The notes: a model not told the origin generated them from the sequence alone. A DNA stretch of 64,000 nt from Tengunoibacter tsumagoiensis (GCF_003967535.1 NZ_BIFR01000001.1:1983001-2047000), one strand, 5' to 3'; counted from the stretch's first letter, positions 8,850 to 18,477 are shown. A program made the numbers and translations.

Positions 8850-9521
8850 ATGGAGCAATCAACTGTACCAAGCGAATCTCACGGTATCCTTGAGCCAGCT
8901 ATTTCAGTCGAAGAACTCATGGGGCCTGCGAGTCGTATTCCAAGTTATAGCCCAACTCCCTGGGCAATTGTGAATAGCATTCTGGATATTGTCGACAAAG
9001 TAAGTGGTGGACGTGCGGGATGGGTACAGCGGTTCTTCTCCTTCGCCTTCTTTGGTGGGATGGCCGCCGTCGTTAATCTGATTGTATTTTATATTGGCTA
9101 TTATGTTGTATTGCCATCAGATGGATCCACGGTCCACTACGTTGTTGCCTATCTCTTTGCTTACGAGCTTTCGGTGCTGGCAAACTTCATTCCCAACGAC
9201 TATTTCACCTTTAAGCAGCTTCGTTCGAGTGGAGATCGCCCCTGGATCGTTCGTAATGCGCGTTTCCATGCTGGCTCAATTACCGGTGGTGTTTTGACAT
9301 TTGTCTTGTCATACGCTTTCAAATCTTTCTTGGGTGTGCCAGCCATTATTGCACAGGCGATAGCCTTGATCCTGGTGTTGTTCTATAACTTTGCTTTCCA
9401 TCACCTGTTCACCTATCGTCATAAGAAGGCTGTCTCGGTTGAAGAAGCTCTGATCGAAACGGTTAAAGAGGCCGTCACCGGCGAGATGCCCGTAGTCGAT
9501 TCTGTGCATACAGCCTTATAG
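8850..9521 (+). CDS. GtrA-like membrane protein
   Basis: A 223-residue protein with a soluble N-terminal tail of about 55 residues, then four hydrophobic segments in the GtrA (PF04138) arrangement. The first begins FFSFAFFGGMAAVVNLIVF, the second contains VAYLFAYELSVLANFIPND with the conserved Asn-Asp, then the ARFHAGSITGGVL segment, and the last ends NFAFHHLFTYRHK. GtrA proteins are thought to help move undecaprenyl-linked glucose or arabinose across the membrane for cell-surface glycan modification. I take the start at ATG 8850 (MEQSTVPSES); TGGAG lies upstream at 8832-8836. The longer in-frame extension upstream lacks conserved features. A strong terminator follows. Confidence 0.82.
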   Translation: MEQSTVPSESHGILEPAISVEELMGPASRIPSYSPTPWAIVNSILDIVDKVSGGRAGWVQRFFSFAFFGGMAAVVNLIVFYIGYYVVLPSDGSTVHYVVAYLFAYELSVLANFIPNDYFTFKQLRSSGDRPWIVRNARFHAGSITGGVLTFVLSYAFKSFLGVPAIIAQAIALILVLFYNFAFHHLFTYRHKKAVSVEEALIETVKEAVTGEMPVVDSVHTAL

Positions 9522-9578
9522 CCCTATGCCCTATCGGAAACATATGATGTTTCCAAACCTTGCGTGAAGCAAGACCAA

Positions 9579-9615
9579 CGAAAATCCTCCCTGACTAGAA
9601 CAGGGAGGATTTTCG
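9579..9615. terminator. Bidirectional intrinsic terminator
   Basis: Perfect 15-bp stem (cgaaaatcctccctg at 9579-9593, complement at 9601-9615) with a 7-base loop. The A tract on one side and T tract on the other make it work in both directions between convergent gtrA-like and glgP genes. Confidence 0.9.
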
Positions 9616-9646
9616 TTCATTAGGATAGGTTTTTCAGCATGGGGTG

Positions 9647-12202
9647 TTACGCCCAGCGAATGAGACCGAGCTCATACTTCTCAGTGAGATGGGGATGAGA
9701 GGGGATAACGCGCACATTGTAGGCGATGCTTCCGCTCTCATTTGGTTTGAGCTGAATATCATAGCGGTAGGAGCCATCCTGCTCGCGCTTGCTAAAGGTC
9801 ATTGGAAGGGCATATTGGGCGTGGGCCAGTTCATCAGTTGTTTCGCCATAAACCAGTTCGACACTGATATCATCGGTCGTAATTCCCTGGAGCCGCACCC
9901 ACGCATGAACGTCGATGGTCTCGCCCAGACTCAACTGGCCATTGCGCTGACCGTCAACATAGAGCTCCAGCGATCTCCAATTGCTGCGGATGCGCTCTTT
10001 CCAGGTCGCCAATTTGCGTTCACGCTCATAACGATTCTGCTCGACCAGCAGGCTTTGTCGAATCTCAGGCACATAGTAGCGTGTCGTATACTCTTTAACC
10101 ATGCGGCGCATACTAAATTGAGGTGCACATGTGCGGATAGCCTCTTTCATCGTCGCCAGCCATTGATGAGGAATTCCGTTTGCATCGCGCTGGAAGAAAC
10201 TGGGGATGATCTCAGTCTCCAGCAAGTGGTAGAGAGAGAGGCTATCGGCCTCGGCCTGAGCTTCCTGATCATGATATTCGCGCTCTTCGCCAATGGCCCA
10301 GCCATTTTTGCCATTATAGCCTTCGTCCCACCAGCCATCCAGGATGCTACAGTTGGGAAGCCCATTCAGAGCCGCCTTCTGACCGCTGGTACCGCTTGCC
10401 TCATAGGGTCGAATAGGATTATTGAGCCAGACATCGGTGCCAGAGACGAGGTAACGGGCCATATCGATATCGTAATTCTCCAGCAAGACAATCTTCCCGC
10501 GAAACTCTTCAGAACGTGAGAGCGTATAGATGTATTTGATCAGAGACTTGCCAGGCTCATCGGCTGGATGGGCCTTGCCTGCAAACACAAACTGAACAGG
10601 CTTCTCAGGATTGTTTAAAATCTTGCGTAAGCGATTAAGATCTCGGAAGAGCAGCGTGGCGCGCTTGTACGTAGCGAAGCGGCGGGCAAAGCCAAAGATG
10701 AGCGCATCTGGGTTCAACATCTGGTCAAATTCGGCGATCTGAAGACTGCCTTCACCGACGCGGAGATGCTGCTGCTTGAGCTTTTTACGCGCATAGTCAA
10801 CAAAGATTTTCTTGCGCAGATTATGCGTTTTCCAGAGCTCTGCATCGGGGATCTGGGCAATGCGCTCATTCCAGAACTCGGGATCATCGACATAGCGGCC
10901 CCAATCGGGATCAAGATAGCGGCCAAAGAGCTCATTGATTTCGGGAGCGATCCAGGAGAATGTGTGAACGCCATTGGTAATCGAGCCAATGGGGACCTCA
11001 TCGGAATCCAGCCCACTCCAGAGATGCTGCCACATCTTGCGCGAGACCTCGCCATGCAGGGCACTGACCCCATTGTGTTGTCCTGTTAATTTGAGTGCCA
11101 GATTGGTCATGCCATACATGGGGCCCCAGCTCTGCATCTCTTCAGCTAATTCAATAAACTGATCTCTATTTAATCCTAATTGGCCCCAATAGCTAGCGAA
11201 GTATTTATCAATTAATTCATAGCTAAACGTATCGTTGCCAGCTGGAACCGGTGTATGTGTCGTAAAGAGCGAATTGGAGATCACCACCTCGCGGGCCTCG
11301 TTGAAGGTCAATCCTTTGACAACCAGTTCACGGCAGCGCTCCAGGCTCAAGAAGGCTGCATGGCCCTCATTGAGATGCCAGGCATCGGGAGAGATTCCCA
11401 GAGCGCGTAACGCCCGGACTCCACCAATGCCGAGCACAATCTCCTGTGAGATGCGCATCTCATGATCTCCGCCATACAGACGAGCTGAGAGCTCACGATC
11501 AGAGGGAGCATTGGGGGGAATATCCGTATCCATCAGATAGAGCGGCACACGGCCCACCAGCAGTTTCCAGATCTTGGCATAGATGCGGCGACCTGGCAGA
11601 TCAACACTGATGACCACCTCATTGCCATCGGGGCCAATAGCGGGCACAGCGGGAACCTCTGAAAAGTGGAGCTTATCGTAGGATGCTTCCTGAACCCCAT
11701 CGCGATTGATCCGCTGATGAAAATAGCCCTGGGGATACAGGAAACCGACCCCCACAAAAGGGAGCCCCAGATCACTTGCCTCTTTGCAATGATCACCTGA
11801 GAGAATACCCAGGCCGCCAGAGTAGATTGGTAGGGACTCGTGAAGGCCAAATTCCGCCGAAAAATAAGCAATCGTCTTCCCCGTAAGCTCTGGATAAGTA
11901 CGAGAGAACCAGGTTTCATCGGGTTGAGGGTGAATATAGAAATCAAAATTTTTGATGACGCTATCATACTGTTCAAGATACTCAGGCTGTGTGGCAGCCT
12001 CTTCCAGGAGCTGCGGACGAACCTCGCTTAAGAAGCGGACTGGATTATGCCCGACGCGTTCCCAGAGTTGAGGGTCTAACGTACTATAGAGCGCGCGAGC
12101 TTCCGGGTGCCAGCTCCACCAGAGATTGTAAGCAAGCTCATAGAGACGGTTAATGCGTGCAGGCATAATCGGAAAGACCGTTATGCGACCATAAACTTTC
12201 AC
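9647..12202 (-). CDS. glgP: Alpha-glucan phosphorylase (short family, DUF3417 N-terminus)
   Basis: An 851-residue protein of the alpha-glucan phosphorylase family found outside the glycogen phosphorylases of animals and enterics (TIGR02094 type). The N-terminal 100-odd residues form the DUF3417 segment with YNLWWSWHPEAR. The phosphorylase core follows with AYFSAEFGLHESLPIYSGG, the LNEGHAAF active-site block and a GFARRFATYKRA strand. The EASGTSGQKAALNG and DGWWDEGYNGKNGW segments line the PLP and phosphate site. It releases glucose-1-phosphate from storage glucan. The last ~110 residues form a beta-rich extension. It is transcribed alone, and no glgB or glgC is in the window. ATG 12202 has AAAGGA-like sequence about a dozen bases upstream. 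Confidence 0.93.
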   Translation of the reverse strand: MKVYGRITVFPIMPARINRLYELAYNLWWSWHPEARALYSTLDPQLWERVGHNPVRFLSEVRPQLLEEAATQPEYLEQYDSVIKNFDFYIHPQPDETWFSRTYPELTGKTIAYFSAEFGLHESLPIYSGGLGILSGDHCKEASDLGLPFVGVGFLYPQGYFHQRINRDGVQEASYDKLHFSEVPAVPAIGPDGNEVVISVDLPGRRIYAKIWKLLVGRVPLYLMDTDIPPNAPSDRELSARLYGGDHEMRISQEIVLGIGGVRALRALGISPDAWHLNEGHAAFLSLERCRELVVKGLTFNEAREVVISNSLFTTHTPVPAGNDTFSYELIDKYFASYWGQLGLNRDQFIELAEEMQSWGPMYGMTNLALKLTGQHNGVSALHGEVSRKMWQHLWSGLDSDEVPIGSITNGVHTFSWIAPEINELFGRYLDPDWGRYVDDPEFWNERIAQIPDAELWKTHNLRKKIFVDYARKKLKQQHLRVGEGSLQIAEFDQMLNPDALIFGFARRFATYKRATLLFRDLNRLRKILNNPEKPVQFVFAGKAHPADEPGKSLIKYIYTLSRSEEFRGKIVLLENYDIDMARYLVSGTDVWLNNPIRPYEASGTSGQKAALNGLPNCSILDGWWDEGYNGKNGWAIGEEREYHDQEAQAEADSLSLYHLLETEIIPSFFQRDANGIPHQWLATMKEAIRTCAPQFSMRRMVKEYTTRYYVPEIRQSLLVEQNRYERERKLATWKERIRSNWRSLELYVDGQRNGQLSLGETIDVHAWVRLQGITTDDISVELVYGETTDELAHAQYALPMTFSKREQDGSYRYDIQLKPNESGSIAYNVRVIPSHPHLTEKYELGLIRWA

Positions 12203-12578
12203 AGAAAACAGGTCCTTTCTGTTATTGTAGATACAAGGATAATCGATTTATCATTTCTTGCAACAATGAAACGCATTGCTCCATCCTGGAACCTTGCCGC
12301 TGTCGTAGCATCTTCTGAAAAGAAAGGTTTCATGCAGGGTGGTGAAACCCCTTCATGAACGTCTACTCTCAGTATATCATTGCTAAACTAGCAGTGTATA
12401 TGGAGCCGCGCCTGCTTTGTCTTCAATGGAAGTAAAGAGATGGGACCGGGAGAGTTAAAATTGCCTTTCTCTCCTTATTCCTCTATACTGTCTTCATTAC
12501 GTACGTACGGATGTATTGTCTACAGATGTGCAGAAGAGAGAACCGATAAGACATCTTGTTTAGAGGAGGAGCTGCCCG
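12203..12578. other. Divergent promoter region
   Basis: About 375 bases between the divergent glgP and the following plus-strand gene. A small hairpin (ggtttca at 12326-12332 pairing with 12343-12349) is visible. Promoters for both genes should lie here, but I cannot assign boxes confidently. Confidence 0.4.
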
Positions 12579-13097
12579 ATGGAGCAGAAGCCAGGGCCTG
12601 GACGTATACAGATGATAGGAGCAATCCTGGGGGGGGTCTTATTAGGGCTGATCATTCTCTGGCTGGGTTGGAGCCTTTTCTTATCGCCAACCGCTTCAAC
12701 AGGGTCGGCCTGGAAGTTCTTCCGCGTGGGAACCTCAGCCTCACCAGTCGTTCAGCAAGCTCCATTGCTGGCCGCTGGTATTACATTGGGTCGTGCCGAG
12801 CAGAAGCCAGTATTGAGTCAAGCACAAGCGCTTCTCCTGGCGGGCCAGCAAGAGCCTGATGCAGCCAGTCAAGCGCAAAATACCCAGGCGCAATATGTGC
12901 TTGTGAACTACCCGGCGAAAGATGGTAATCATGCAGATATCAAAGACCAGCCATCCTGGTTAATTATTTATCAAAAGATTCCATTGCAGCCGACCGATGC
13001 TGAAGTTGATCCGACGCCTTTTCCGCAATCGACCCATGACCTGTATCTCTTTCTTGATGCCAGCACCGGCCATGAAATACTCTCTGTCTGGATTTAA
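12579..13097 (+). CDS. Membrane-anchored hypothetical protein
   Basis: A 172-residue protein I do not recognise. An N-terminal positive patch is followed by one hydrophobic segment (about residues 12-36, IQMIGAILGGVLLGLIILWL), so it is probably anchored with the C-terminal 130 residues outside. That part begins with a low-complexity Ser/Ala linker and contains a compact region ending in DLYLFLDASTGHEILSVWI, reminiscent of a small beta domain with a DASTGE-like turn seen in PepSY-type proteins (uncertain). Ribosome site GAGGAG at 12564-12569, about nine bases before ATG, supports the start. A convergent terminator follows the stop. Confidence 0.7.
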   Translation: MEQKPGPGRIQMIGAILGGVLLGLIILWLGWSLFLSPTASTGSAWKFFRVGTSASPVVQQAPLLAAGITLGRAEQKPVLSQAQALLLAGQQEPDAASQAQNTQAQYVLVNYPAKDGNHADIKDQPSWLIIYQKIPLQPTDAEVDPTPFPQSTHDLYLFLDASTGHEILSVWI

Positions 13098-13145
13098 AGC
13101 GGTTCTGGGCCCTCCACCAGATGCTGGGGGCCCATAGCCGCTTTA
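13096..13145. terminator. Bidirectional hairpin terminator
   Basis: Inverted repeat with arms aaagcggttctgggccc (13096-13112) and gggcccatagccgcttt (13128-13144); one internal mismatch region and a 15-base loop. It sits between convergent genes and overlaps the last bases of the downstream minus-strand regulator. Confidence 0.75.
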
Positions 13146-13847
13146 GCGTTGCTCGCGCTCTTCTTCGTGCATTTTGATCCAGCCGTGGCGGAGAGCATGA
13201 ACCACAGCTGCCGTACGATCATTCACAGAAAGCTTTTTCAAGATAGATGTAATATGATTTTTGACCGTTTGATCACTAATTTTGAGCGATTTAGCAATCT
13301 CCTTATTGCTATTTCCGCGTGCAATATAGTCGAGAATCTCCACTTCTCGACTGGAAAGCGGAGAATAAGGATCCTTTGTTTCGCCCTCTTCCTCTTCGAC
13401 AGTCATCTCGCGGAACGACTTAAGGACCCGACTTGCCAATTGTGGTTTAGAAAGCACATCATCGCGAATGAGATATTCACCATGGCTTACACGGCGCACA
13501 GCATCCATCAGTTCGTCCGCTGTAATATTGCGTGAGCAATAAGCGGCTGCCCCAACTTTAATTGATTGAAATAAGCGTTCTTCGTCCTCTGAGGGTGTGA
13601 GAATAATAATCGCCATCCGTGGAGCAATATGGCGGGCCTGACGGGCGATCTCCAATGGATCAGAGGAAGTGAGTCCTGCGTCGATGAGGGCTACATCGGG
13701 GTTGCCTGTTCGGGCGATCTCCAGAACGTCAGCAGCATCAGTCGACTCACCAACAATTGTGCAGTCTCCCATTCGTTCCAGGGTAGCGCGGACACCTTCG
13801 CGGAATAGGGGCTGTTCATCAATAATGATGACACGTATCGTTTCCAT
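13143..13847 (-). CDS. NarL/FixJ-family response regulator (LuxR HTH)
   Basis: A 234-residue two-domain regulator. The receiver domain (residues 1-120) has the acidic pair Asp10-Glu11 and the predicted phospho-acceptor Asp56 (ALIDAGL). The conserved Lys after beta-5 appears to be replaced by Arg (AAAYCSRNI), which may weaken normal phospho-signalling. A linker of about 45 residues, with an acidic VEEEEGE stretch, leads to a C-terminal LuxR-type HTH (LSSREVEILDYIARGNSNKEIAKSL). No histidine kinase is adjacent, so the partner is unknown. ATG at 13847 with a GAAGGG ribosome site. It probably regulates its targets as a dimer after phosphorylation. Confidence 0.88.
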   Translation of the reverse strand: METIRVIIIDEQPLFREGVRATLERMGDCTIVGESTDAADVLEIARTGNPDVALIDAGLTSSDPLEIARQARHIAPRMAIIILTPSEDEERLFQSIKVGAAAYCSRNITADELMDAVRRVSHGEYLIRDDVLSKPQLASRVLKSFREMTVEEEEGETKDPYSPLSSREVEILDYIARGNSNKEIAKSLKISDQTVKNHITSILKKLSVNDRTAAVVHALRHGWIKMHEEEREQR

Positions 13848-14380
13848 GTTAACCCTTCATAGAAGAGCAGACAGCCAGAAGACACCTGGGCGCACTGCCT
13901 ACCCTCATGTTTGTATAAACTGACCACCGAGCCCCTTAGGGTGGTGTATCAGGGAACCTGTAGACCTTATGTTGTTGCATTATTATACACAGAAAATCTC
14001 CAGTGAACAATCGTTAGCAAGAGGAAATTCCTGAATTACCTCCATAAACTCTGCCAAAGACAGGCATGAACGAGAGAAAGATCATGCTTCTTCTCCTGAA
14101 ATGAACCGTCTGGCCCTGCTTAAAACCCTATATCAGGTGTTTATACAACCTCTCTTTTAAGAATCAGGATAGATGGTTGCAAGAGGGTAATTGGACTGAG
14201 AATGGTACCTGACCTGGTATTGATGCTTGCCTTGTAGCACGAGATGATAAGAGGAGGCACTGAGCATAGAACACAATAGAACACAAAAGAATACATCATG
14301 AACGTGGTGATCGAGTGATTGGGTAGCCCGTTCGTGATGTATTCTCGTTAACGTAGACAGAGAGCTTCGTTCACCATACG
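13848..14380. other. Intergenic region
   Basis: About 530 bases. Apart from the hairpin at 14289-14344 I see no supported gene or repeat. The upstream part should hold the promoter of the minus-strand NarL-type regulator. Confidence 0.4.
14289..14344 (-). terminator. Terminator of the MglA-like gene
   Basis: Arms gaatacatcatgaacg (14289-14304) and a complement at 14329-14344 matching at 15 of 16 positions, loop 24 bases, beginning 37 bases past the stop of the minus-strand GTPase gene. Confidence 0.65.
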
Positions 14381-14965
14381 TTAAAAGCGCTCTAATTTGC
14401 GTAGAGTTGAATTGATGCCAACTTTCAGGCTATCGATAACCCCACGTCCAGTCACGGCAACAGCCTCAAAACTAGGAACGTGATAGGGGTTGAGATATTT
14501 TTCAAGGACTGACACTGGAAGAGTGTCCTGTAGATCGCGTTTGTTCCATTGCATAACGAGAGGGAACTGACTGGCATCTTTATTCATACGGCGTAACTGA
14601 TCCTGGAGCTCGTTCCAGCACTCGATATTCTCTTGTAATTTGCTGGCCTGTGAGTCTGCTACAAAGATCACGCAGTCGGCACCCTTAAGAACCGAGATGC
14701 GGGTCTGCTGATAGAGAATCTGACCAGGGACGGTATAGAGTTGGAAACGAATATGGAAGCCATGGACCGTTCCCAGTTCGAGGGGGAGGAGATCGAAATA
14801 CAAGGTACGTTCAGTCTCTGTATCGATCGAGACCATATCTCCCACATCTTGTGGATTCACCGCCTGGTGAATATAGTGAAGGTTTGTTGTTTTGCCACAC
14901 AGACCGATGCCATAATAGACGATTTTACAGTTGATCTCTCGTTTTGCCATATTAATTAGAGACAT
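14381..14965 (-). CDS. MglA-like small Ras-family GTPase
   Basis: A 194-residue bacterial Ras-like GTPase. Walker A GIGLCGKT at residues 18-25 (MglA-type P-loop), switch region with TLYFDLLPLELG, Walker B/switch II VPGQ, and base-recognition QWNKRDL (NKxD). MglA in Myxococcus sets cell polarity and motility; in Chloroflexota and Deinococcota related GTPases often occur as orphans or with Roadblock (MglB-like) partners. No Roadblock/MglB gene is in the window, so the role here is open. Start ATG 14965 with GGAG 10 bases upstream; a second in-frame ATG at 14950 lacks a ribosome site. Confidence 0.88.
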   Translation of the reverse strand: MSLINMAKREINCKIVYYGIGLCGKTTNLHYIHQAVNPQDVGDMVSIDTETERTLYFDLLPLELGTVHGFHIRFQLYTVPGQILYQQTRISVLKGADCVIFVADSQASKLQENIECWNELQDQLRRMNKDASQFPLVMQWNKRDLQDTLPVSVLEKYLNPYHVPSFEAVAVTGRGVIDSLKVGINSTLRKLERF

Positions 14966-15542
14966 GTGTATTGATCTCCTGCCCGCTTGTGCACGCCGCT
15001 ACCAGGTGTGCACGTCATTTTTCTGAAGAAATCCTCACATTCCGTGTGAGGAGGAAGGAAGTTGACGAACGAATGCTACTTCTGTCTGGGACAGTATACC
15101 TTATTCCATGAAGCGCTGCAACAACAGGACTCGCCGTTTGCTTCTTACATCTACTCAGCAAAAAATATACCCTATATCTCTTATTTTTGCGAATAAGCAT
15201 GCTCAGAGCTTCTCGCAGCTTGAGGCATGTAGGTGAGGAATTATCCTGAACGTAGCTGTTTTTTCAGGCAGAGCCCATTCTTGCGATAAAGAAGAAGAGA
15301 TACTTTTGTCCCCTTTCATCATAGCCCATCTATACTATGCCTGTTTATGCTATTGAGCCAATCGAACTGTTGTGAGCATTTGCATTGGCATTCTTTAATA
15401 GAATAAACTGAATCGAGAGAGGAAATTGGGGGATGAGCTCCCCATTGACGAATGAGCCAGAAAGGGCTAGACTTACCCTCAAACGAGGATGCTCTACTCT
15501 GCATACCAGGTACAAAAAGAATTGAAGTGAGAAAAAGAAAAG
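14966..15542. other. Divergent intergenic region
   Basis: Nearly 580 bases between the GTPase gene and gatB. A small hairpin (cctcaca at 15033-15039 with 15045-15051) is the only structure I can support. Promoters of both flanking genes should be here. Confidence 0.4.
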
Positions 15543-17030
15543 ATGACTACAACCACTTCCACTCCGATTGATACGGATTTTGAGATCGTCATCGGTCTTG
15601 AGGTGCATTCACAACTTCTAACCAAAAGTAAGATGTTTTGTTCGTGTAGCACAAACTATGCGAATGATGCACCCAACACGCACGTTTGTCCAGTGTGCAT
15701 GGGCATGCCTGGTGTTTTGCCGGTGATCAACCGTGAAGCTGTGCATTATACAATTATGACAGCTCTGGCCCTTCATTGCTCTATCCCTGAATACTCTAAA
15801 TTCGATCGTAAGAGCTACCACTATCCGGATCTGATGAAAGGGTATCAGATCTCTCAGTACGATATTCCTTTGAGCAGTGATGGCTATGTCACTATTGAGC
15901 TTCATGGACAAGAGCGCCGGATCGGAGTCACGCGCGTCCACTTAGAAGAAGATACTGCACGTTCCCGCCACCATGAGGGCTATAGCCTGATCGATGTCAA
16001 TCGCGCTGGCACTCCATTGATGGAGATTGTGAGCGAGCCGGATATGCGTTCACCGGAAGAAGCCCGGCTCTATATGCAGAAGCTTCGTGAGATCCTGATC
16101 TATCTGGGGGTCTCCTCTGGCCGTATGGAGGAAGGAAGCCTGCGTTGTGATGCCAATGTCTCGGTGCGACCGCGTGGTGAGACCAGGCTGGGAACGAAGA
16201 CCGAGATTAAAAATATGAACAGTTTCCGCTCCGTTGAACGTGCGCTTGAGTTTGAGGCGAAACGGCAGATTGCGCTGATTCGTGATGGAGGGAGAGTCCG
16301 TCAGGAGACGCGTGGTTGGGTTGAGAATAAAGGGATCACCGTCCTACAGCGTGTGAAAGAGCATGCCGACGATTACCGCTATTTCCCCGAGCCTGATCTG
16401 CCACCACTTATTATTAGCCGCAGTTCAGTAGAGGAGATTCGGTCGAACCTTCCCGAGCTTCCAGATGAGCGTCGTGCCCGCTATCAGTCAGAGTTTGGTC
16501 TATCTGAACAAGATGCCAATGTCATGACTGAGGACAAAGCGCTTGGTGACTACTATGAGCAGATCATGACCCTCTCAGAGGCAAAAGATCGCCTTGCTCG
16601 CGCCAAATCGGCCAGCAATTGGCTCCTCAGTGAAGTCGTACGGTTGCTTAAGGCCAGCTCGCTCTCAATTCAGGAGTCGCCCATTACACCGGCTGCCGTG
16701 GCCAACCTGCTGGATCTCCTGGACAAAGAACGGGTTACTGGCAAGCAGGCAAAAGATATTCTGGACGAAGCTTTTGCTACAGGCGAGCTACCAGAAGAGA
16801 TCGTAGTCCGCAAGGGGATTAAACCGCCAATCAGCGATCAGGGTGCTCTGGAACAGATTATCAGCGAGGTGCTCGAGAAGAATCCTAAAGCGACCAGTGA
16901 TTATCGTAGTGGGAAGACCAATGCATTGCAGGCGTTGGTGGGCCAGGTGATGAAGCAGACGCGTGGACAGGCGAAGGCAGATATTGTCCAGACCCTGTTA
17001 CGCAAGAAACTTGATGAGCTGCAAAGCTAG
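15543..17030 (+). CDS. gatB: Asp-tRNA(Asn)/Glu-tRNA(Gln) amidotransferase subunit B
   Basis: A 495-residue protein, usual length for GatB. The catalytic/kinase domain starts FEIVIGLEVHSQL, includes a Cys-rich zinc knuckle (CSCS...CPVCMGMPG) and the SLRCDANVSVRP and KTEIKNMNSF blocks. The C-terminal helical tail domain (YqeY-like, residues about 360-495) binds tRNA. GatB activates mischarged Glu-tRNA(Gln) or Asp-tRNA(Asn) with ATP before transfer of ammonia from GatA. gatA and gatC are not adjacent, so the complex is encoded at separate loci. Ribosome site is weak (AAGTGAG about 15 bases before ATG). Confidence 0.95.
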   Translation: MTTTTSTPIDTDFEIVIGLEVHSQLLTKSKMFCSCSTNYANDAPNTHVCPVCMGMPGVLPVINREAVHYTIMTALALHCSIPEYSKFDRKSYHYPDLMKGYQISQYDIPLSSDGYVTIELHGQERRIGVTRVHLEEDTARSRHHEGYSLIDVNRAGTPLMEIVSEPDMRSPEEARLYMQKLREILIYLGVSSGRMEEGSLRCDANVSVRPRGETRLGTKTEIKNMNSFRSVERALEFEAKRQIALIRDGGRVRQETRGWVENKGITVLQRVKEHADDYRYFPEPDLPPLIISRSSVEEIRSNLPELPDERRARYQSEFGLSEQDANVMTEDKALGDYYEQIMTLSEAKDRLARAKSASNWLLSEVVRLLKASSLSIQESPITPAAVANLLDLLDKERVTGKQAKDILDEAFATGELPEEIVVRKGIKPPISDQGALEQIISEVLEKNPKATSDYRSGKTNALQALVGQVMKQTRGQAKADIVQTLLRKKLDELQS

Positions 17031-17140
17031 GAAAGGTATCCTGGCTTGTTACACAATGAACGTGTAGTGAGCTCCGGTGACAATGCGTGCTGGCGACTGG
17101 TGTCGGCCCATGTGGAGGAGTTTGGATAGAGGTACCAATC

Positions 17141-18400
17141 ATGTCGCGAGAGGTTACATCGTTCAATCCGTATCAGATGGCAGTCCAACAATTTGAGCTG
17201 GCGGCAAAGCGTCTGGCGCTTTCGGAAGATCTGCGTGAGATTCTCCGCAAACCCAAGCGAGAATTAACAGTAAATTTTCCCGTTCGTCTGGACGATGGGC
17301 GCATCAAGACCTTTACCGGGTATCGTGTCCAGCACAACGTTAATCGGGGTCCAGCCAAAGGAGGCATCCGCTTTAGTGAGGATGTCTCCCTGGAAGAGGT
17401 TAAAGCGTTAGCGATGTGGATGACCTGGAAGTGTGCCGTCGTTGGCATCCCTTATGGTGGAGCAAAAGGCGGTGTAATCTGTGATCCAAAACGCATGTCC
17501 TCAGCGGAGCTCGAGCGGTTGACGCGCCGGTATACCACAGAGATCTCCATTATTATTGGCCCACATAGCGACATCCCCGCCCCTGACATCAACACCAATT
17601 CGCAGGTGATGGCCTGGATGATGGACACTTACTCCATGCATGCAGGCTATTCAATTCCTGCTGTCGTAACGGGAAAGCCTCTCTCCATTGGAGGGAGTGA
17701 ATGTCGGAACGAGGCCACCGCCACAGGCGTGCTATTTGCCACCAGGCGAGCGGTACAGCGGATGGGGACGACATTACAGGGGAAGCGTGTAAGTATCCAG
17801 GGATTTGGGAATGCTGGAAGCATTGCGGCCAGGCTTTTTGCTGCTGATGGCTGCAAGATCGTTGGGGTTAGCGATACACAGGGTGGCATCTATAGTGAGA
17901 TTGGACTTGACCCGGCAACCGTTATGCGGTATAAGCAAGCGCATGGGAGTGTCGTTGGTTTTCCGGGGGCGCAGAGCATCGGTGTCAAGGATATCCTGGA
18001 GGTTCCGTGTGAGATCCTCATTCCAGCGGCGACCGAGGGAATGATTACGGTTGAGAATGCCGAGCGTATTCAGGCGCGCATTATTGCCGAAGCTGCCAAT
18101 GGGCCAACCACTCCTGAAGCGGACCGTATCCTCTTTGAGCGAGGCTGTCAGGTTATCCCGGACATTCTAGCGAATGCTGGAGGAGTGACAGTGAGCTACT
18201 TTGAATGGGTACAGGATCTTCAGAGCTTTTTTTGGGGGCCAGAGGAGATCCTTCAACGTCTGGAAGTCATCATCAACCGTTCATTTGATGCGGTGGTAGA
18301 ACTGGCAGAACAGCATCATTGTGACCTTCGGCTGGCCGCGAATATGCTTGCGATCTCGCGGGTCGCTGAGGCAACGCAGATTCGTGGGATCTATCCCTAG
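17141..18400 (+). CDS. gdhA: Glutamate dehydrogenase (Glu/Leu/Phe/Val dehydrogenase family)
   Basis: A 419-residue hexameric-type glutamate dehydrogenase. N-terminal domain with GYRVQHNVNRGPAKGG and the catalytic Lys in WKCAVVGIPYGGAKGG; the PAPDINTNSQVMAWM segment with catalytic Asp; then a Rossmann domain with VSIQGFGNAGSIAA. It interconverts glutamate and 2-oxoglutarate plus ammonia. I choose ATG 17141 (MSREVTSFNP) because AGAGG lies eight bases upstream and the family begins there; an upstream in-frame GTG at 17087 lacks support. A strong terminator hairpin follows. Coenzyme choice is not obvious from sequence. Confidence 0.93.
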   Translation: MSREVTSFNPYQMAVQQFELAAKRLALSEDLREILRKPKRELTVNFPVRLDDGRIKTFTGYRVQHNVNRGPAKGGIRFSEDVSLEEVKALAMWMTWKCAVVGIPYGGAKGGVICDPKRMSSAELERLTRRYTTEISIIIGPHSDIPAPDINTNSQVMAWMMDTYSMHAGYSIPAVVTGKPLSIGGSECRNEATATGVLFATRRAVQRMGTTLQGKRVSIQGFGNAGSIAARLFAADGCKIVGVSDTQGGIYSEIGLDPATVMRYKQAHGSVVGFPGAQSIGVKDILEVPCEILIPAATEGMITVENAERIQARIIAEAANGPTTPEADRILFERGCQVIPDILANAGGVTVSYFEWVQDLQSFFWGPEEILQRLEVIINRSFDAVVELAEQHHCDLRLAANMLAISRVAEATQIRGIYP

Positions 18401-18414
18401 GTCTGAGACAGTTT

Positions 18415-18466
18415 AGCGCATCAGCAGGCGGCCACAATCTTCTTTGTGGTCGCCTGCTGATGCGCT
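18415..18466. terminator. Long bidirectional hairpin terminator
   Basis: Arms beginning agcgcatcagcaggcg and ending in its complement (cgcctgctgatgcgct, 18451-18466), extended inward by ccacaa/ttgtgg, total stem over 20 bp with a short loop. It separates the convergent gdhA and the acidic-protein gene. Confidence 0.85.
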
Positions 18467-18477
18467 TGAAGGTTTAA

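Noticed and set aside
9644..10519. Long open frame (291 codons) on the plus strand opposite glgP
   Set aside because: It runs antisense to a clearly conserved phosphorylase, has no family features and follows the codon pattern of the opposite strand.
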